From contig CACPPZ010000003.1 in the NCBI GenBank assembly GCA_902635985.1, forward strand, positions 19,614 to 83,613: a DNA stretch of 64,000 nucleotides, given 5' to 3'. The notes beneath the pieces are model-generated. The model was not told the origin of the DNA and did not search any database. It was given only the letters and a program-made list of their open reading frames with translations. Positions within the stretch are counted from its first letter, which is position 1. Every line of letters starts with the position of its first letter. The translations under genes and the position numbers were made by a program. The DNA comes from Paracoccaceae bacterium. Lineage in GTDB: Bacteria > Pseudomonadota > Alphaproteobacteria > Rhodobacterales > Rhodobacteraceae. Positions 1 through 9,215 of the stretch are shown here, piece by piece.

Positions 1-740
1 CTCCAAAGCCGTCCGTCCCCGGAGTTAAAAGATCCGACTGATCTAGATAGTCCTCCTGCTATTGGTTCATCGTAATAATTTTGACCAAATAGATCATGTA
101 GACCCGGGTGTGCCATAGGTACATGGTAACCTTCATTATCAACATCGCGCACACACTTCCAATTGGCATCAATTTCTTCTGTCCAGAAGCCATCTCCAGT
201 AGGTTCGAGATCAAAGAGTTCGTATTGAGAAACTTCGTTATCGAATTTTTTCAAAATATCTGAAAGTGCAGGTTGAGGGCCAGGCTGAAATCTCACAAAA
301 ATAAACCCATTCCATATGTCCATTTCCAAAGGGGGTAGGCCATATTCAACTGGGTCCAGTTTGGGAAGAGATGACGGTCGTGAAGCGCCTCGTAGCGTAC
401 CGTCAAGATTATAAGTCCAGCCATGAAATGGACAAGTTATTGTTGACTTACAAGTGCCTGCGTCATCGGCTATTACTCTAGAACCACGATGTTTACACAG
501 ATTATGGAATGCTCTGATTTTTCCATCTTTGCCTCTTATAACTAGTGCACGCTCGCCAATTAAATTCCAAGTTATGAAATCTCCCGCGTTCGGTATGTCG
601 TTACTATGGCAGATAAGCTGCCAATGGCGTCTAAAAAGTAAGTCCTTTTCAGCCTCAAACATTTCGTTATTAAAGAAGCTCCAGGCTGGAAGGCCTGACC
701 TATCCCAATCATTAGGTATCTCTGTATGTTCTTTTCCCAA
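1..740 (-). CDS. Rieske aromatic-ring-hydroxylating-type oxygenase, alpha subunit (3' end outside window)
   Basis: Terminal oxygenase of a Rieske non-haem iron system; it would use electrons from a reductase to hydroxylate or demethylate a small substrate. The minus-strand translation shows the Rieske [2Fe-2S] ligands as C82-x-H84 and C103-x2-H106 (CKHRG ... CPFHGW). The mononuclear-iron motif DNEGYHVPMAH follows, with histidines near 206 and 211. I chose the TTG at 740 because a GAGGTG ribosome site lies about 7 bases upstream; an in-frame ATG at 779 is the alternative. The gene runs off the left edge, so the C-terminal part of the catalytic domain is unseen. The short linker and GYHVP motif resemble choline/carnitine/betaine-type oxygenases, but the substrate cannot be read from sequence. 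It is divergent from the BMP transporter operon. Confidence 0.9.
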   Translation of the reverse strand, partial: MGKEHTEIPNDWDRSGLPAWSFFNNEMFEAEKDLLFRRHWQLICHSNDIPNAGDFITWNLIGERALVIRGKDGKIRAFHNLCKHRGSRVIADDAGTCKSTITCPFHGWTYNLDGTLRGASRPSSLPKLDPVEYGLPPLEMDIWNGFIFVRFQPGPQPALSDILKKFDNEVSQYELFDLEPTGDGFWTEEIDANWKCVRDVDNEGYHVPMAHPGLHDLFGQNYYDEPIAGGLSRSVGSFNSGDGRLW

Positions 741-911
741 TGAAAACACCTCTTTATAAAAGCATAAACTCTTTATCATTGTTATCAATTAGAAATAGAA
801 AGCACACTGCACAGAAGATATGCAAGGACTAAAGCACTTTTGATGGGCAGTAACAATAAATTGACTGATTGATAAAAAAGTGCTCACCTATACTAATCAA
901 GGAGAGAAAAA

Positions 912-1895
912 ATGATTTCAATTACACGTAGATTTTTACTGGCTGTCACATTTGCTTGCTCAGGTGTACTGGTGGCTGGCGCTTCATATGCTGAAAAGGT
1001 CAAGGTTGCCGCAATATATACGCTTCCAGTGGAGCAGCAATGGATAAGCAGAATACACAAAGCCCTAAATACAGCCGCCTCGCGCGGTGACATCGAGTAT
1101 GTTTATTCAGAGAACATAGCAAATACTGACTATGAGAGAGTAATGCGGGAATATGCAGAACAAGGTATGCAATTAATTGTTGGAGAAGTTTTTGGTCTAG
1201 AGCGTGCTGCGAGAAAAGTTGCCAAAGATTATCCTGACACTGCTTTCTTGATGGGCTCATCTTTTACACCTGTTGCCCCTAACTTTTCTGTTTTCGACAA
1301 CTGGATTCATGAACCCTCATATTTGTCTGGTATGGTTGCAGGCGCTGCAACAAAATCCAATCTAATTGGTATGGTTGGTGGGTACGCTATACCGGAAGTA
1401 AATCGTCTAATGCACGCTTTTATGGATGGTGCCCGAGAAGTGAATCCTGATGTTAAATTCTTAGTAAACTTTATTGATAGTTGGTATGATCCACCAAAAG
1501 CGAAGGAAAGTGCTTTTGCTATGATGGATGCCGGGGCAGACGTTATGTATGCTGAGAGATTTGGTGTTTCTGATGCAGCTGTAGAGCGTGGAGTTAAAGC
1601 TATCGGAAATGTTATTGATACTTCAGGTGATTATCCGGGGACAATAATGGCATCTGCTATTTGGCATATGGAAGCCACAATAGATAAGGCCGTATCTCGC
1701 GTGGCAGATGGATCATTCGAGGCCGCGGACTATGGACAGTATAGCTTCATGGCTTATGGCGGTGGATCACTAATTATGGATGAAAGTCTCATGTCTGCAG
1801 AAACGGCAGCCGCTGTAAAGGCGAGAGAAGCAGAACTTTTGGATGGTCTGTTCAGGGTCAATGTTAACGACGCCCGTCCTACTTCTGATAATTAG
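912..1895 (+). CDS. BMP-family ABC transporter substrate-binding lipoprotein-like protein
   Basis: Periplasmic binding component of a BMP/Med-type ABC importer, a family whose known ligands are nucleosides and related compounds. The 327-residue protein starts with a Sec signal peptide (RRFLLAVTF... ending near ASYA at residues 25-28). The body has the family pattern of an N-terminal MREYAEQGMQLIVGEVFG segment, a YLSGMVAGA segment and a C-terminal YGGGS region. There is no lipobox Cys directly after the signal peptide, so it is probably soluble. A strong AAGGAGAG site precedes the ATG. It is the first gene of an operon with the ATPase and two permeases downstream. The ligand is unproven; the amidohydrolase further down suggests a nucleobase-like or heterocyclic amine compound. 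Confidence 0.9.
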   Translation: MISITRRFLLAVTFACSGVLVAGASYAEKVKVAAIYTLPVEQQWISRIHKALNTAASRGDIEYVYSENIANTDYERVMREYAEQGMQLIVGEVFGLERAARKVAKDYPDTAFLMGSSFTPVAPNFSVFDNWIHEPSYLSGMVAGAATKSNLIGMVGGYAIPEVNRLMHAFMDGAREVNPDVKFLVNFIDSWYDPPKAKESAFAMMDAGADVMYAERFGVSDAAVERGVKAIGNVIDTSGDYPGTIMASAIWHMEATIDKAVSRVADGSFEAADYGQYSFMAYGGGSLIMDESLMSAETAAAVKAREAELLDGLFRVNVNDARPTSDN

Positions 1896-1939
1896 AAAGT
1901 ACTAGCGCTGGCTGCAAAAGTGGGCAGCGCTCTTCAAAA

Positions 1940-3457
1940 ATGGAAGCATCGACAGTATTAAAGCTCAACGGGCTTGCAAAACGCTTTGGCTCAATTCTAG
2001 CGAATGATGATATAACGATTCACCTTCAAAAAGGAGAAGTTCTAGCACTTCTTGGCGAAAATGGTGCAGGCAAAACAACGCTTATGAACATGTTGTTTGG
2101 TCATTATTTACCTGATTCTGGAAATATTGAGATTAAGAGCGTTAATGGTGAATTAGTCCCATTAGAGCTGGGTAATCCTAGTGCTGCTTTGGCTGCAGGA
2201 ATTGGAATGGTTCATCAGCATTTTACTCTTGCTGAAAATATTACAGCTTTTGAAAATATTACTTTGGGCGCTGAGTCGCTGTTTTCACTGAGGCGCAATC
2301 AGAGAAAAGCTGAAAAAAAAATTAACAATATAATGTCTAACAGTGGTCTAGAGGCACCGCTTGACATTCCTGTGGGAAGGCTTTCCGTTGGAGAAAGACA
2401 GCGAGTTGAAATTCTCAAAGCATTATACCGTGACGCTCATATCCTGGTACTTGATGAACCAACAGCAGTTCTTACACCACAAGAGGCAGATGCTCTATTT
2501 TCCAATTTAAGACGAATGACTAACCATGGTTTGTCGGTCATTTTCATAACTCATAAAATGCGTGAAGTTTTAGCTTTTTCAGATAGGCTTGTTGTGTTGC
2601 GCCACGGTAAAAATGTTGGAAGTATGGAAACTTCAAATGCAACTGAAAAGAAAATTGCACGCTTAATGGTTGGAAGTGAAACCCAAAAAGTATCTCCAAA
2701 AAGAATAACTCCTGGTGGACCAATTTTATCGTTAAATGACATTTCTGTAGCCGGCCGGTCAAAAAGAGATTCTCTTCAAAATATAAGTTTAACATTGAAA
2801 TCGCATGAAATTTTAGGAATTGCTGGGATTTCAGGAAATGGTCAAAATGTACTCGCTGATCTTATCTCTGGTTTGGCACTGCCTGATAAAGGCTCAATAC
2901 TTTTAAAAGGTGTGGCCATTCAAAATATAAATCCTTTGAATATGATAAAATTGGGGTTTGGAAGAATCCCAGAGGATAGGCATCGACAGGGAATAGTCGG
3001 TGGCTTAAGTGTTTCTGAAAATATGGTTATTGAGCGCTTGGATGATCCTCTAATTCAAAACTTTGGTTTTCTGCGTTCCTCCGTAATTAATGATAATGCG
3101 CAAACATTATCAGAAAAATATGATGTGCGAGGGCCAGGTATAGATCAAGCGTCTCGTTTATTATCTGGAGGGAACATTCAGAAGCTCATTTTGGCTAGAG
3201 TTTTTGAACAACAACCAGAGATAATTCTGGCTAATCAACCAACTCGGGGACTTGATATGGGTGCGGCGTCCGATGTTCAGAGGCATCTAATTGAAGCCAG
3301 AGATAGGGGTGGTGGAGTTATTCTAATTTCTGAAGATTTAGATGAGATCTTAGGGTTAGCCGATAGAATAGTTGTTATGAGAGATGGTAACTTACATGAT
3401 GTCAATTCAAGTAGCCGAGAGGCTATAGGCTTAATGATGGCGGGAGAGTCTGTATGA
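1940..3457 (+). CDS. ABC transporter ATP-binding protein with two nucleotide-binding domains (BMP/nucleoside type)
   Basis: Cytoplasmic energy-coupling subunit of the BMP-type importer. The 505-residue protein carries two ABC domains. The first has an intact Walker A (GENGAGKTT, 39-47), signature LSVGERQRVEIL and Walker B LVLDEPTA. The second has a degenerate P-loop (GISGNGQNV, no GKT), signature LSGGNIQK and a Q-x-TRGLDMG segment in place of the usual DEPT. One canonical and one degenerate site is typical for this family and for the related sugar importers. It lies 44 bases after the binding-protein gene, and its stop overlaps the first permease start (ATGA). Confidence 0.93.
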   Translation: MEASTVLKLNGLAKRFGSILANDDITIHLQKGEVLALLGENGAGKTTLMNMLFGHYLPDSGNIEIKSVNGELVPLELGNPSAALAAGIGMVHQHFTLAENITAFENITLGAESLFSLRRNQRKAEKKINNIMSNSGLEAPLDIPVGRLSVGERQRVEILKALYRDAHILVLDEPTAVLTPQEADALFSNLRRMTNHGLSVIFITHKMREVLAFSDRLVVLRHGKNVGSMETSNATEKKIARLMVGSETQKVSPKRITPGGPILSLNDISVAGRSKRDSLQNISLTLKSHEILGIAGISGNGQNVLADLISGLALPDKGSILLKGVAIQNINPLNMIKLGFGRIPEDRHRQGIVGGLSVSENMVIERLDDPLIQNFGFLRSSVINDNAQTLSEKYDVRGPGIDQASRLLSGGNIQKLILARVFEQQPEIILANQPTRGLDMGAASDVQRHLIEARDRGGGVILISEDLDEILGLADRIVVMRDGNLHDVNSSSREAIGLMMAGESV

Positions 3458-4527
3458 TCCGCATCGAACCAAGGGAAAAAATATCAAACAGTAGCACGAT
3501 ATTCATACCGATAATCGCGGCTATAGTTTCTTTATTATTTGCGGCGATACCTATAATTTCAGCCGGCGCTAATCCCCTAATTGCTTATGTTGAAATGGCA
3601 AAGGGTGTTTTTGGCTCTGTTTTTGCTGTTTCAGAGATGTTGACCCGGGCTACACCGTTAATCTTTACTGGTCTTGCTGCGGCAATCGCTTTTCGGGCAA
3701 AACTTTGGAATATAGGTGCTGAAGGCCAACTTTACCTTGGCGCAATAGCTGCTGTGACTGTAGGGTCAGGTTTTTTTGATCTACCTGCTATTTTTTTATT
3801 ACCTCTAATTATAGTCTTGGGAGCCTGTGCTGGCGCGGTAGGAATGGTTGCTCCAACATTTCTGAAAGTACGTTTTGGCGCTGATGAGGTGGTAACAACA
3901 CTTTTGCTCAACTTCATTATAATCATCTTTCTTCAAATGTTGTTAGAAGGACCTTTGCAGGATCCAATGGGTTTGGGGTGGCCGCAGTCAGCTCCAATTT
4001 TGGATCAGGGTATGTTTCCACCACTAATTGATCGAATGCGCGTTCATTCTGGTCTGATTTTAGCTATTATTTTAGCTGTAATAGCCCATTTCATGATAAA
4101 GCACTCAGTTTGGGGATTTAAATTAAGAGCTGTTGGGGAAAACTCATCTGCTGCAAAGCATGCAGGGATAAACATAAATCATTCACTCTTTGGAGTAGCC
4201 CTTCTTTCGGGGGGTCTTGCAGGGCTTGCCGGCGTGAGTGAAGTTGCCGGACTAAAAGGTTATCTCACAGCAGACCTTTCGCCGGGTTTTGGTTATGCGG
4301 GAATAGTGGTTGCCATGTTGGCAGGCTTATCTCCAATCGGTGTTTTAGTGGCATCAGTTTTTATTGCTTCTGTGTTTGTTGGGGCTGATAGCATGAGTAG
4401 GGCAATGGGGATATCATCTTTCCTAGCAGATTTAGTGGTATCAGTATCTCTTTTATGTGTGTTAGTTGGAGGGTTTATCGCAAAATTTAAAATTGTGCGT
4501 GCTGGTACTGGGAAAAAGATTTTATGA
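3454..4527 (+). CDS. ABC transporter permease, BMP/nucleoside type, subunit 1
   Basis: Inner-membrane permease of the BPD_transp_2 (LivH-like) superfamily, pairing with the next gene to form the channel. The 357 residues contain around ten hydrophobic segments. The family hallmark AKLWNIGAEGQLYLGAIAA lies near residues 82-100 and VGENSSAAKHAGIN sits in the cytoplasmic loop near 228. The start overlaps the ATPase stop by four bases and the stop overlaps the next permease start, so the three are translationally coupled. Confidence 0.93.
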   Translation: MIRIEPREKISNSSTIFIPIIAAIVSLLFAAIPIISAGANPLIAYVEMAKGVFGSVFAVSEMLTRATPLIFTGLAAAIAFRAKLWNIGAEGQLYLGAIAAVTVGSGFFDLPAIFLLPLIIVLGACAGAVGMVAPTFLKVRFGADEVVTTLLLNFIIIIFLQMLLEGPLQDPMGLGWPQSAPILDQGMFPPLIDRMRVHSGLILAIILAVIAHFMIKHSVWGFKLRAVGENSSAAKHAGININHSLFGVALLSGGLAGLAGVSEVAGLKGYLTADLSPGFGYAGIVVAMLAGLSPIGVLVASVFIASVFVGADSMSRAMGISSFLADLVVSVSLLCVLVGGFIAKFKIVRAGTGKKIL

Positions 4528-5468
4528 TCGATATCCTCAATATTTTGCTTACGGATAGTTTTTGGGCAGCATCTCTAAGGATCGCAACACCCTTAATTTT
4601 TGGTGTGTTAGGAGCTTTAATTTGTGAAAGATCTGGCACCTTAAATCTAGGAATTGAAGGTATATTTGTTGTAGGTGCGATGTGTGGTTGGATGGCCACA
4701 TGGTTAGGTGCTGGACTATGGGGTGGAATTTTAGTTGCATTTTTATGTGGCGCATTCTTTGGATTAATACACGCGTTACTTACTGTGCCACTTGGGCTTT
4801 CGCAGCACGTTAGTGGGCTTGGAATAACTTTGTTTGCTACTTCTGTAAGTTACTTCACTTATCGAACAGCGTTGCCGGATGTTTCATCACCCCCAAGAAT
4901 TGAGCCATTTCAACCTCTGGATATTCCTATACTTTCTGATTTACCATTTATTGGATTAGTTTTGTTCCAGCAAACCGCTTTAACTTGGCTCGCTTTAATC
5001 ATGGTATTATTAGTTTGGTATGTGCTGAATCGTACAAACCTTGGATTGGCAATAAAGGCAGTTGGGGATAACCCGAATAGTGTGGATGCTCAGGGTTTAT
5101 CAGTTTATGCAATTCGAATGTGGGCAATCGTTGTTGGCTCAGCTCTGATGGCTCTTGGCGGGGCTTTTTTAACAATGAGCGCTTTTGATGCATTTTTCTT
5201 TGGGATGGTTAATGGTCGTGGATGGGTCTGTATTGCGCTCGTAATCTTTGCAAGTTGGAGACCGGGAAAAGCTTTAATTGGTGCGCTTTTATTTGGCGCT
5301 TTTGATGCTTTGCAAGTAAGATTGCAAACCGAGATGGGAGCCGTTGTTCCTGGGCAAGTTTTTTTGATGGCCCCATATGTTTTGTCAATTGCAGCGTTGG
5401 TCATAGCAGCGAGATCAGCGGACTATCCTAGAGCTTTATTGACACCTTGGTACAAAGGGCAAAGGTAA
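4524..5468 (+). CDS. ABC transporter permease, BMP/nucleoside type, subunit 2
   Basis: Second inner-membrane permease of the importer, 314 residues, shorter than subunit 1 as usual for the pair. It has the related hallmark GTLNLGIEGIFVVGA near residues 38-52 and the loop motif VGDNPNSVDAQGL. The start overlaps subunit 1 (ATGA). Six bases separate its stop from the amidohydrolase, which puts the enzyme in the same transcript and links it to the imported compound. Confidence 0.93.
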   Translation: MIDILNILLTDSFWAASLRIATPLIFGVLGALICERSGTLNLGIEGIFVVGAMCGWMATWLGAGLWGGILVAFLCGAFFGLIHALLTVPLGLSQHVSGLGITLFATSVSYFTYRTALPDVSSPPRIEPFQPLDIPILSDLPFIGLVLFQQTALTWLALIMVLLVWYVLNRTNLGLAIKAVGDNPNSVDAQGLSVYAIRMWAIVVGSALMALGGAFLTMSAFDAFFFGMVNGRGWVCIALVIFASWRPGKALIGALLFGAFDALQVRLQTEMGAVVPGQVFLMAPYVLSIAALVIAARSADYPRALLTPWYKGQR

Positions 5469-5474
5469 GGTTAG

Positions 5475-6749
5475 ATGATGTTTGATTTAATGATAAAGGG
5501 CGTCAGCCTGGCAGATGACATAGGGGAGTTTGATGTTGCCTGTAAGGATGGGAAAATAGTTGAAATTGCTAAATCTATTTTAGGGGACTCAAAGGAAACT
5601 ATTCATGCCGAAGGGTGTCTTCTGTCACCACCATTTATCGATCCACACTTCCATATGGATGCAACTTTGTCATTAGGTACTCCAAGGCTCAATGTCTCAG
5701 GTACTTTGTTGGAAGGTATAAGTTTATGGGGTGAACTCAAGCCGCTGCAATCGATTGACGACATTATCTCTCGAGCTATGAACTACTGTGACCTTGCAGT
5801 TGCCAAGGGTATAGGAGCTATACGTAGTCACGTAGATACTTGTGATGACGAATTGAAAGGTGTTCAGGCTCTCTTAGAAGTTAGGGAAAAAGTTAAAGGG
5901 TATTTAGATCTGCAGTTGGTAGCGTTTCCTCAAGACGGTGTCTTTCGGGACGCAACAGCACTGGAAAATACCAACCGGGCATTGGATATGGGTGTAGATG
6001 TGGTTGGAGGCATTCCCCATTTTGAAAGGACAATGTCTGAGGGCGCCCGAAGTGTTAAATTGCTTTGCGAAATTGCTGCAGAACGTGGGCTAATGGTTGA
6101 TATGCATTGTGATGAAAGCGACGACCCAATGAGTCGACATGTGGAGACATTGGCTTTTGAAACGAAAAGGTTAGGTCTAGAGGGCCGTGTTTCAGGGTCA
6201 CATTTAACTTCAATGCATTCTATGGATAATTATTATGTTTCTAAGTTGATACCCTTGATGGCTGAGTCACAAATAAACGTGATACCTAACCCCCTGATTA
6301 ATATAATGCTTCAGGGTCGGCATGATAGTTACCCAAAAAGACGAGGTCAAACTAGAGTTAGGGAGCTGCGCGACGCAGGCCTTACAGTTGGTTTCGGATC
6401 GGATTGTGTAATGGATCCTTGGTACTCTCTCGGAAAAGCAGACATGCTAGATGTTGCTTTCATGGCATTGCATGTAGGTCAACTCTCCAGTCGCGAGGAT
6501 ATGGGGTGGTGTTTTGATGCTGTAACTAAAAATTCTGCCAAAATAATTGGTTTAGAAGAATACGGAATTGAAAAAGGAAAGCCGGCAAACTTTGTTTTAT
6601 TACAGGCAAAAGACAAGATTGAGGCTATTAGATTGCGTGCTCACCGATTGTTGGTTGTCAGAGATGGTCTTATAATTTCAAGGTCTGACCCAGTTAAATA
6701 TACATTACATAAGCCAGAAGGCGATGTAGATTTTAATGAGATAAATTAG
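5475..6749 (+). CDS. Amidohydrolase of the cytosine deaminase / isopropylammelide hydrolase type
   Basis: Metal-dependent amidohydrolase fold expected to deaminate or hydrolyse a nucleobase-like or triazine-like ring. The 424-residue protein shows the metal-binding HFH at 58-60 (DPHFHMDATLSLG), HVDTCDDE near 118, HCDESDD near 212, GSHLTSMHS near 245 and the catalytic Asp in FGSDCVMDPWYSLG near 315. This layout matches CodA-like cytosine deaminases in order and spacing. It directly follows the importer genes, so its substrate is probably what the importer brings in. The start could be either of two adjacent ATGs (5475 or 5478). Substrate specificity beyond the CodA-like family is not determined. 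Confidence 0.85.
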   Translation: MMFDLMIKGVSLADDIGEFDVACKDGKIVEIAKSILGDSKETIHAEGCLLSPPFIDPHFHMDATLSLGTPRLNVSGTLLEGISLWGELKPLQSIDDIISRAMNYCDLAVAKGIGAIRSHVDTCDDELKGVQALLEVREKVKGYLDLQLVAFPQDGVFRDATALENTNRALDMGVDVVGGIPHFERTMSEGARSVKLLCEIAAERGLMVDMHCDESDDPMSRHVETLAFETKRLGLEGRVSGSHLTSMHSMDNYYVSKLIPLMAESQINVIPNPLINIMLQGRHDSYPKRRGQTRVRELRDAGLTVGFGSDCVMDPWYSLGKADMLDVAFMALHVGQLSSREDMGWCFDAVTKNSAKIIGLEEYGIEKGKPANFVLLQAKDKIEAIRLRAHRLLVVRDGLIISRSDPVKYTLHKPEGDVDFNEIN

Positions 6750-6785
6750 TCGATCTTCAGGCATTAAACGAATGAAGAGGATTTC

Positions 6786-8027
6786 ATGGTAAAGCCAGTT
6801 ATTGTTATCGGAGCTGGTATCTGCGGTATTTCAACGGCGATTTGGTTGCAACGCTCAAATTTTGAAGTTGTGTTATTGGATAAATCCGAGCCTGGAATGG
6901 GGGCATCATACGGTAATGCTGGGCTCCTAGCCCAATGGGCAATTGTTCCGGTGAATGAACCATCGCTTTGGAAAAAAATACCACGTTATCTAATTGATCC
7001 AATGAGCCCACTATTTCTAAAGTGGAGTTACTTACCTAAGCTAACTCCATGGTTGATAAAATTTTTACAGAACGCAAACCGTTCAGATTCAAACAGAACT
7101 ATTGAAGCTTTAATTCCACTTCTGACGGACTCCGTTGAACAGCATAAAAGTCTTACTGAAGGCACGGCTGCAGCTAATTGGATAGCGGACAGTAAGTTTA
7201 GCTATGCTTATAGATCTTTAGAAGATTTTCACAAAGACTCTTTTGGTTGGGAATGTAAGAAAAAAGTTGGAATGGTTCCTGAGATATTTACAGGAAATTT
7301 GGTCCAAGATGTTGAGCCAATATGTGGTTCATTTATTGATTGCTTAGCAGTAATTAGTGGGCAGGGGCACATTGTTAACCCAAAGGGTTATATCCGCGAA
7401 CTCATAAAAGTATTTTCTCAAAATGGAGGAAAATTCATTAATGCGAAGGTAGAAGATTTTGGATTTCAGAATGAAAAAATTTCTACTGTGCACACTGACA
7501 ATGGTCACTTTGAATGTGATAGAGCGATTATAACAGCTGGTATTTGGTCAAAGGAGCTAATGCTAAAGTTAGGCCTTAATATTCCGCTAGAGGCAGAAAG
7601 AGGATATCACGTAGTATATAAAAATGCGTCGATATTGCCTCGAAATCCGATGATGATGACAATAGGTAAATTTGGAGTGACGCCTATGGGAAGCGACCTT
7701 AGATGCGCCGGTACAGTTGAACTAGGTGGCATAAAACTTGGTCCAAGTAAGGCTCCAATTAAGTTACTTAGGCGAAGAGTGGCTGAAGCTTTTCCAAAAA
7801 TGTATTATGATAAGACTGAGGAATGGTTTGGATTTAGACCAACTGCCCCGGATAGCCTCCCACTAATTGGACAGCTCAAGGAAAGTGGTGTTTACACAGC
7901 ATTTGGACACCAACACATTGGAATGACATCTGGACCAAAAACTGGAAGGTTAATAGCAGATATAATTAACCAAAGATCTCCAAATATTGACATATCGGTT
8001 TATGATCCAAATCGATATAATTTATAG
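6786..8027 (+). CDS. FAD-dependent D-amino-acid dehydrogenase-like oxidoreductase (DadA-like), copy 1
   Basis: DAO-fold flavoenzyme that would oxidise an amine or D-amino acid to the imino/keto form. The N-terminus has the dinucleotide-binding GAGICGIS (9-16) followed by the DadA-like ASYGNAGLLA segment. ERGYH and the C-terminal GHQHIGMTSGPKTGRLIAD complete the FAD site. At 413 residues it is close to DadA (about 430). A GAGG ribosome site precedes the ATG. It is clearly paralogous to the gene at 20611-21849, with the same motifs, length and DPN(R/E)Y C-terminus. The true substrate is unknown; its position after the amidohydrolase suggests a shared catabolic route. Confidence 0.88.
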   Translation: MVKPVIVIGAGICGISTAIWLQRSNFEVVLLDKSEPGMGASYGNAGLLAQWAIVPVNEPSLWKKIPRYLIDPMSPLFLKWSYLPKLTPWLIKFLQNANRSDSNRTIEALIPLLTDSVEQHKSLTEGTAAANWIADSKFSYAYRSLEDFHKDSFGWECKKKVGMVPEIFTGNLVQDVEPICGSFIDCLAVISGQGHIVNPKGYIRELIKVFSQNGGKFINAKVEDFGFQNEKISTVHTDNGHFECDRAIITAGIWSKELMLKLGLNIPLEAERGYHVVYKNASILPRNPMMMTIGKFGVTPMGSDLRCAGTVELGGIKLGPSKAPIKLLRRRVAEAFPKMYYDKTEEWFGFRPTAPDSLPLIGQLKESGVYTAFGHQHIGMTSGPKTGRLIADIINQRSPNIDISVYDPNRYNL

Positions 8028-8076
8028 GAGTATAGTGAGGGCGGCATGTCGCTACATAGCTCAAATAAGTCCCATG

Positions 8077-8092
8077 CCATTCAAACGAATGG
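8077..8092 (+). terminator. Short intergenic hairpin after the DadA-like gene
   Basis: A 6-bp perfect stem CCATTC/GAATGG with a 4-base AAAC loop lies 50 bases after the oxidase stop. No U-run follows, so termination is uncertain; it may only stabilise the 3' end. The rest of the 169-base gap to the next gene shows nothing recognisable. Confidence 0.35.
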
Positions 8093-8196
8093 ATAATCCT
8101 TACTGGCGTATGTATTTGGAGAAATGAATTTGATGTTTTGCCTAAGTTAATCCATTATGACGCCAAGTGACCCTTGATGTAGAAAGTTAAATTTTT

Positions 8197-9030
8197 ATGA
8201 AAAAACCTTGCATTTTATGTGTTGCAATCACTGGGTCACTCCCAACAAAGGCTGATAATCCTGCAGTACCAATTAGTTTGCAAGAGCAAATAGAAAGTAC
8301 GCAAAGTGCTTTTGAAGCGGGGGCAACAATTGCTCATTGTCATGTTCGTAATACAGATCAGACACCATCTTCTGACCCTGAAAAATTTGCTGCCTTGTTA
8401 GAGGGCTTAAAAAATCATTGTCCCGGGATGGTAATCCAGTTTTCTACTGGGGGTCGCTCAGGTGCAGGAACGGATAGAGGAGGTATGCTTTCTTTAGCCC
8501 CTGACATGGCGTCGCTATCGGTTGGATCAAACAATTTTCCTACGCGAGTTTATGAAAATCCACCTGACTTGGTAAACTGGTTAGCATCAGAAATGAAAAG
8601 ATATAGGGTTACCCCTGAGGTAGAAGCGTTTGATTTAAGCCATATTCTGACCGCTATTAGAATGCATGATCAAAATGAATTATATGGAAAGTTATATGTT
8701 CAGTTTGTTATGGGAGTTAAAAATGCCATGCCAGCGGATAAGGAAGTTTTTGATTTGTACGTTAAGCTAATGGCAAAAAGGGCCCCAAAAGCTGAGTGGT
8801 GTGCAGCAGGAATTGGAGCCAACCAACTTATAGTAAATGAGTGGGCAATTGCTGCTGGGGGTCATACGAGAGCAGGACTTGAGGATAACGTTAGGCTAAA
8901 TAAATATACTCTAGCCCCTTCAAATGCGGCCTTAATTCAAAGAGCAGCCGAAATATGTGAAAAATATGAGCGCCCTGTTGCCACCTGGCGTCAGACGCGC
9001 GAAATGCTAAATCTCCAAATAGAAATTTAG
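8197..9030 (+). CDS. Beta-keto acid cleavage enzyme family protein (BKACE, DUF849)
   Basis: Zn-dependent TIM-barrel enzyme; characterised members condense a beta-keto acid with acetyl-CoA to give acetoacetate and a new CoA ester (Kce and relatives). At 277 residues it is near the family length. It carries the zinc-binding HxH as AHCHVRN at residues 46-52, the GRSGAGTDRGGM loop in place of the usual STGG region, a VEAFDLSH strand and GIGANQL. There is no good ribosome site before the ATG. It may end the BMP-importer operon or have its own promoter in the preceding 169 bases. The exact beta-keto acid cannot be called. Confidence 0.85.
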   Translation: MKKPCILCVAITGSLPTKADNPAVPISLQEQIESTQSAFEAGATIAHCHVRNTDQTPSSDPEKFAALLEGLKNHCPGMVIQFSTGGRSGAGTDRGGMLSLAPDMASLSVGSNNFPTRVYENPPDLVNWLASEMKRYRVTPEVEAFDLSHILTAIRMHDQNELYGKLYVQFVMGVKNAMPADKEVFDLYVKLMAKRAPKAEWCAAGIGANQLIVNEWAIAAGGHTRAGLEDNVRLNKYTLAPSNAALIQRAAEICEKYERPVATWRQTREMLNLQIEI

Positions 9031-9215
9031 GTTTTCAGTTGAAGCCACCTATCACAAAACTTCCTACGTTAAAAAGTTTTCTCAATTTACCTGTCCTTTT
9101 AGATTGGTCAAATCTGAAGCACCAAGCCGTAGTTTTGGGGCACCCTTCGGTAAACCTTACAGTACTGGGGAGTTTCCAAATAATCAGTCAACCGCTCCAG
9201 AAAAATAGTTAAATA

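Noticed and set aside
9039-9212. A 57-codon TTG-initiated frame between the BKACE and glycosyltransferase genes
   Set aside because: No ribosome site, no recognisable family and ordinary codon noise; treated as intergenic.
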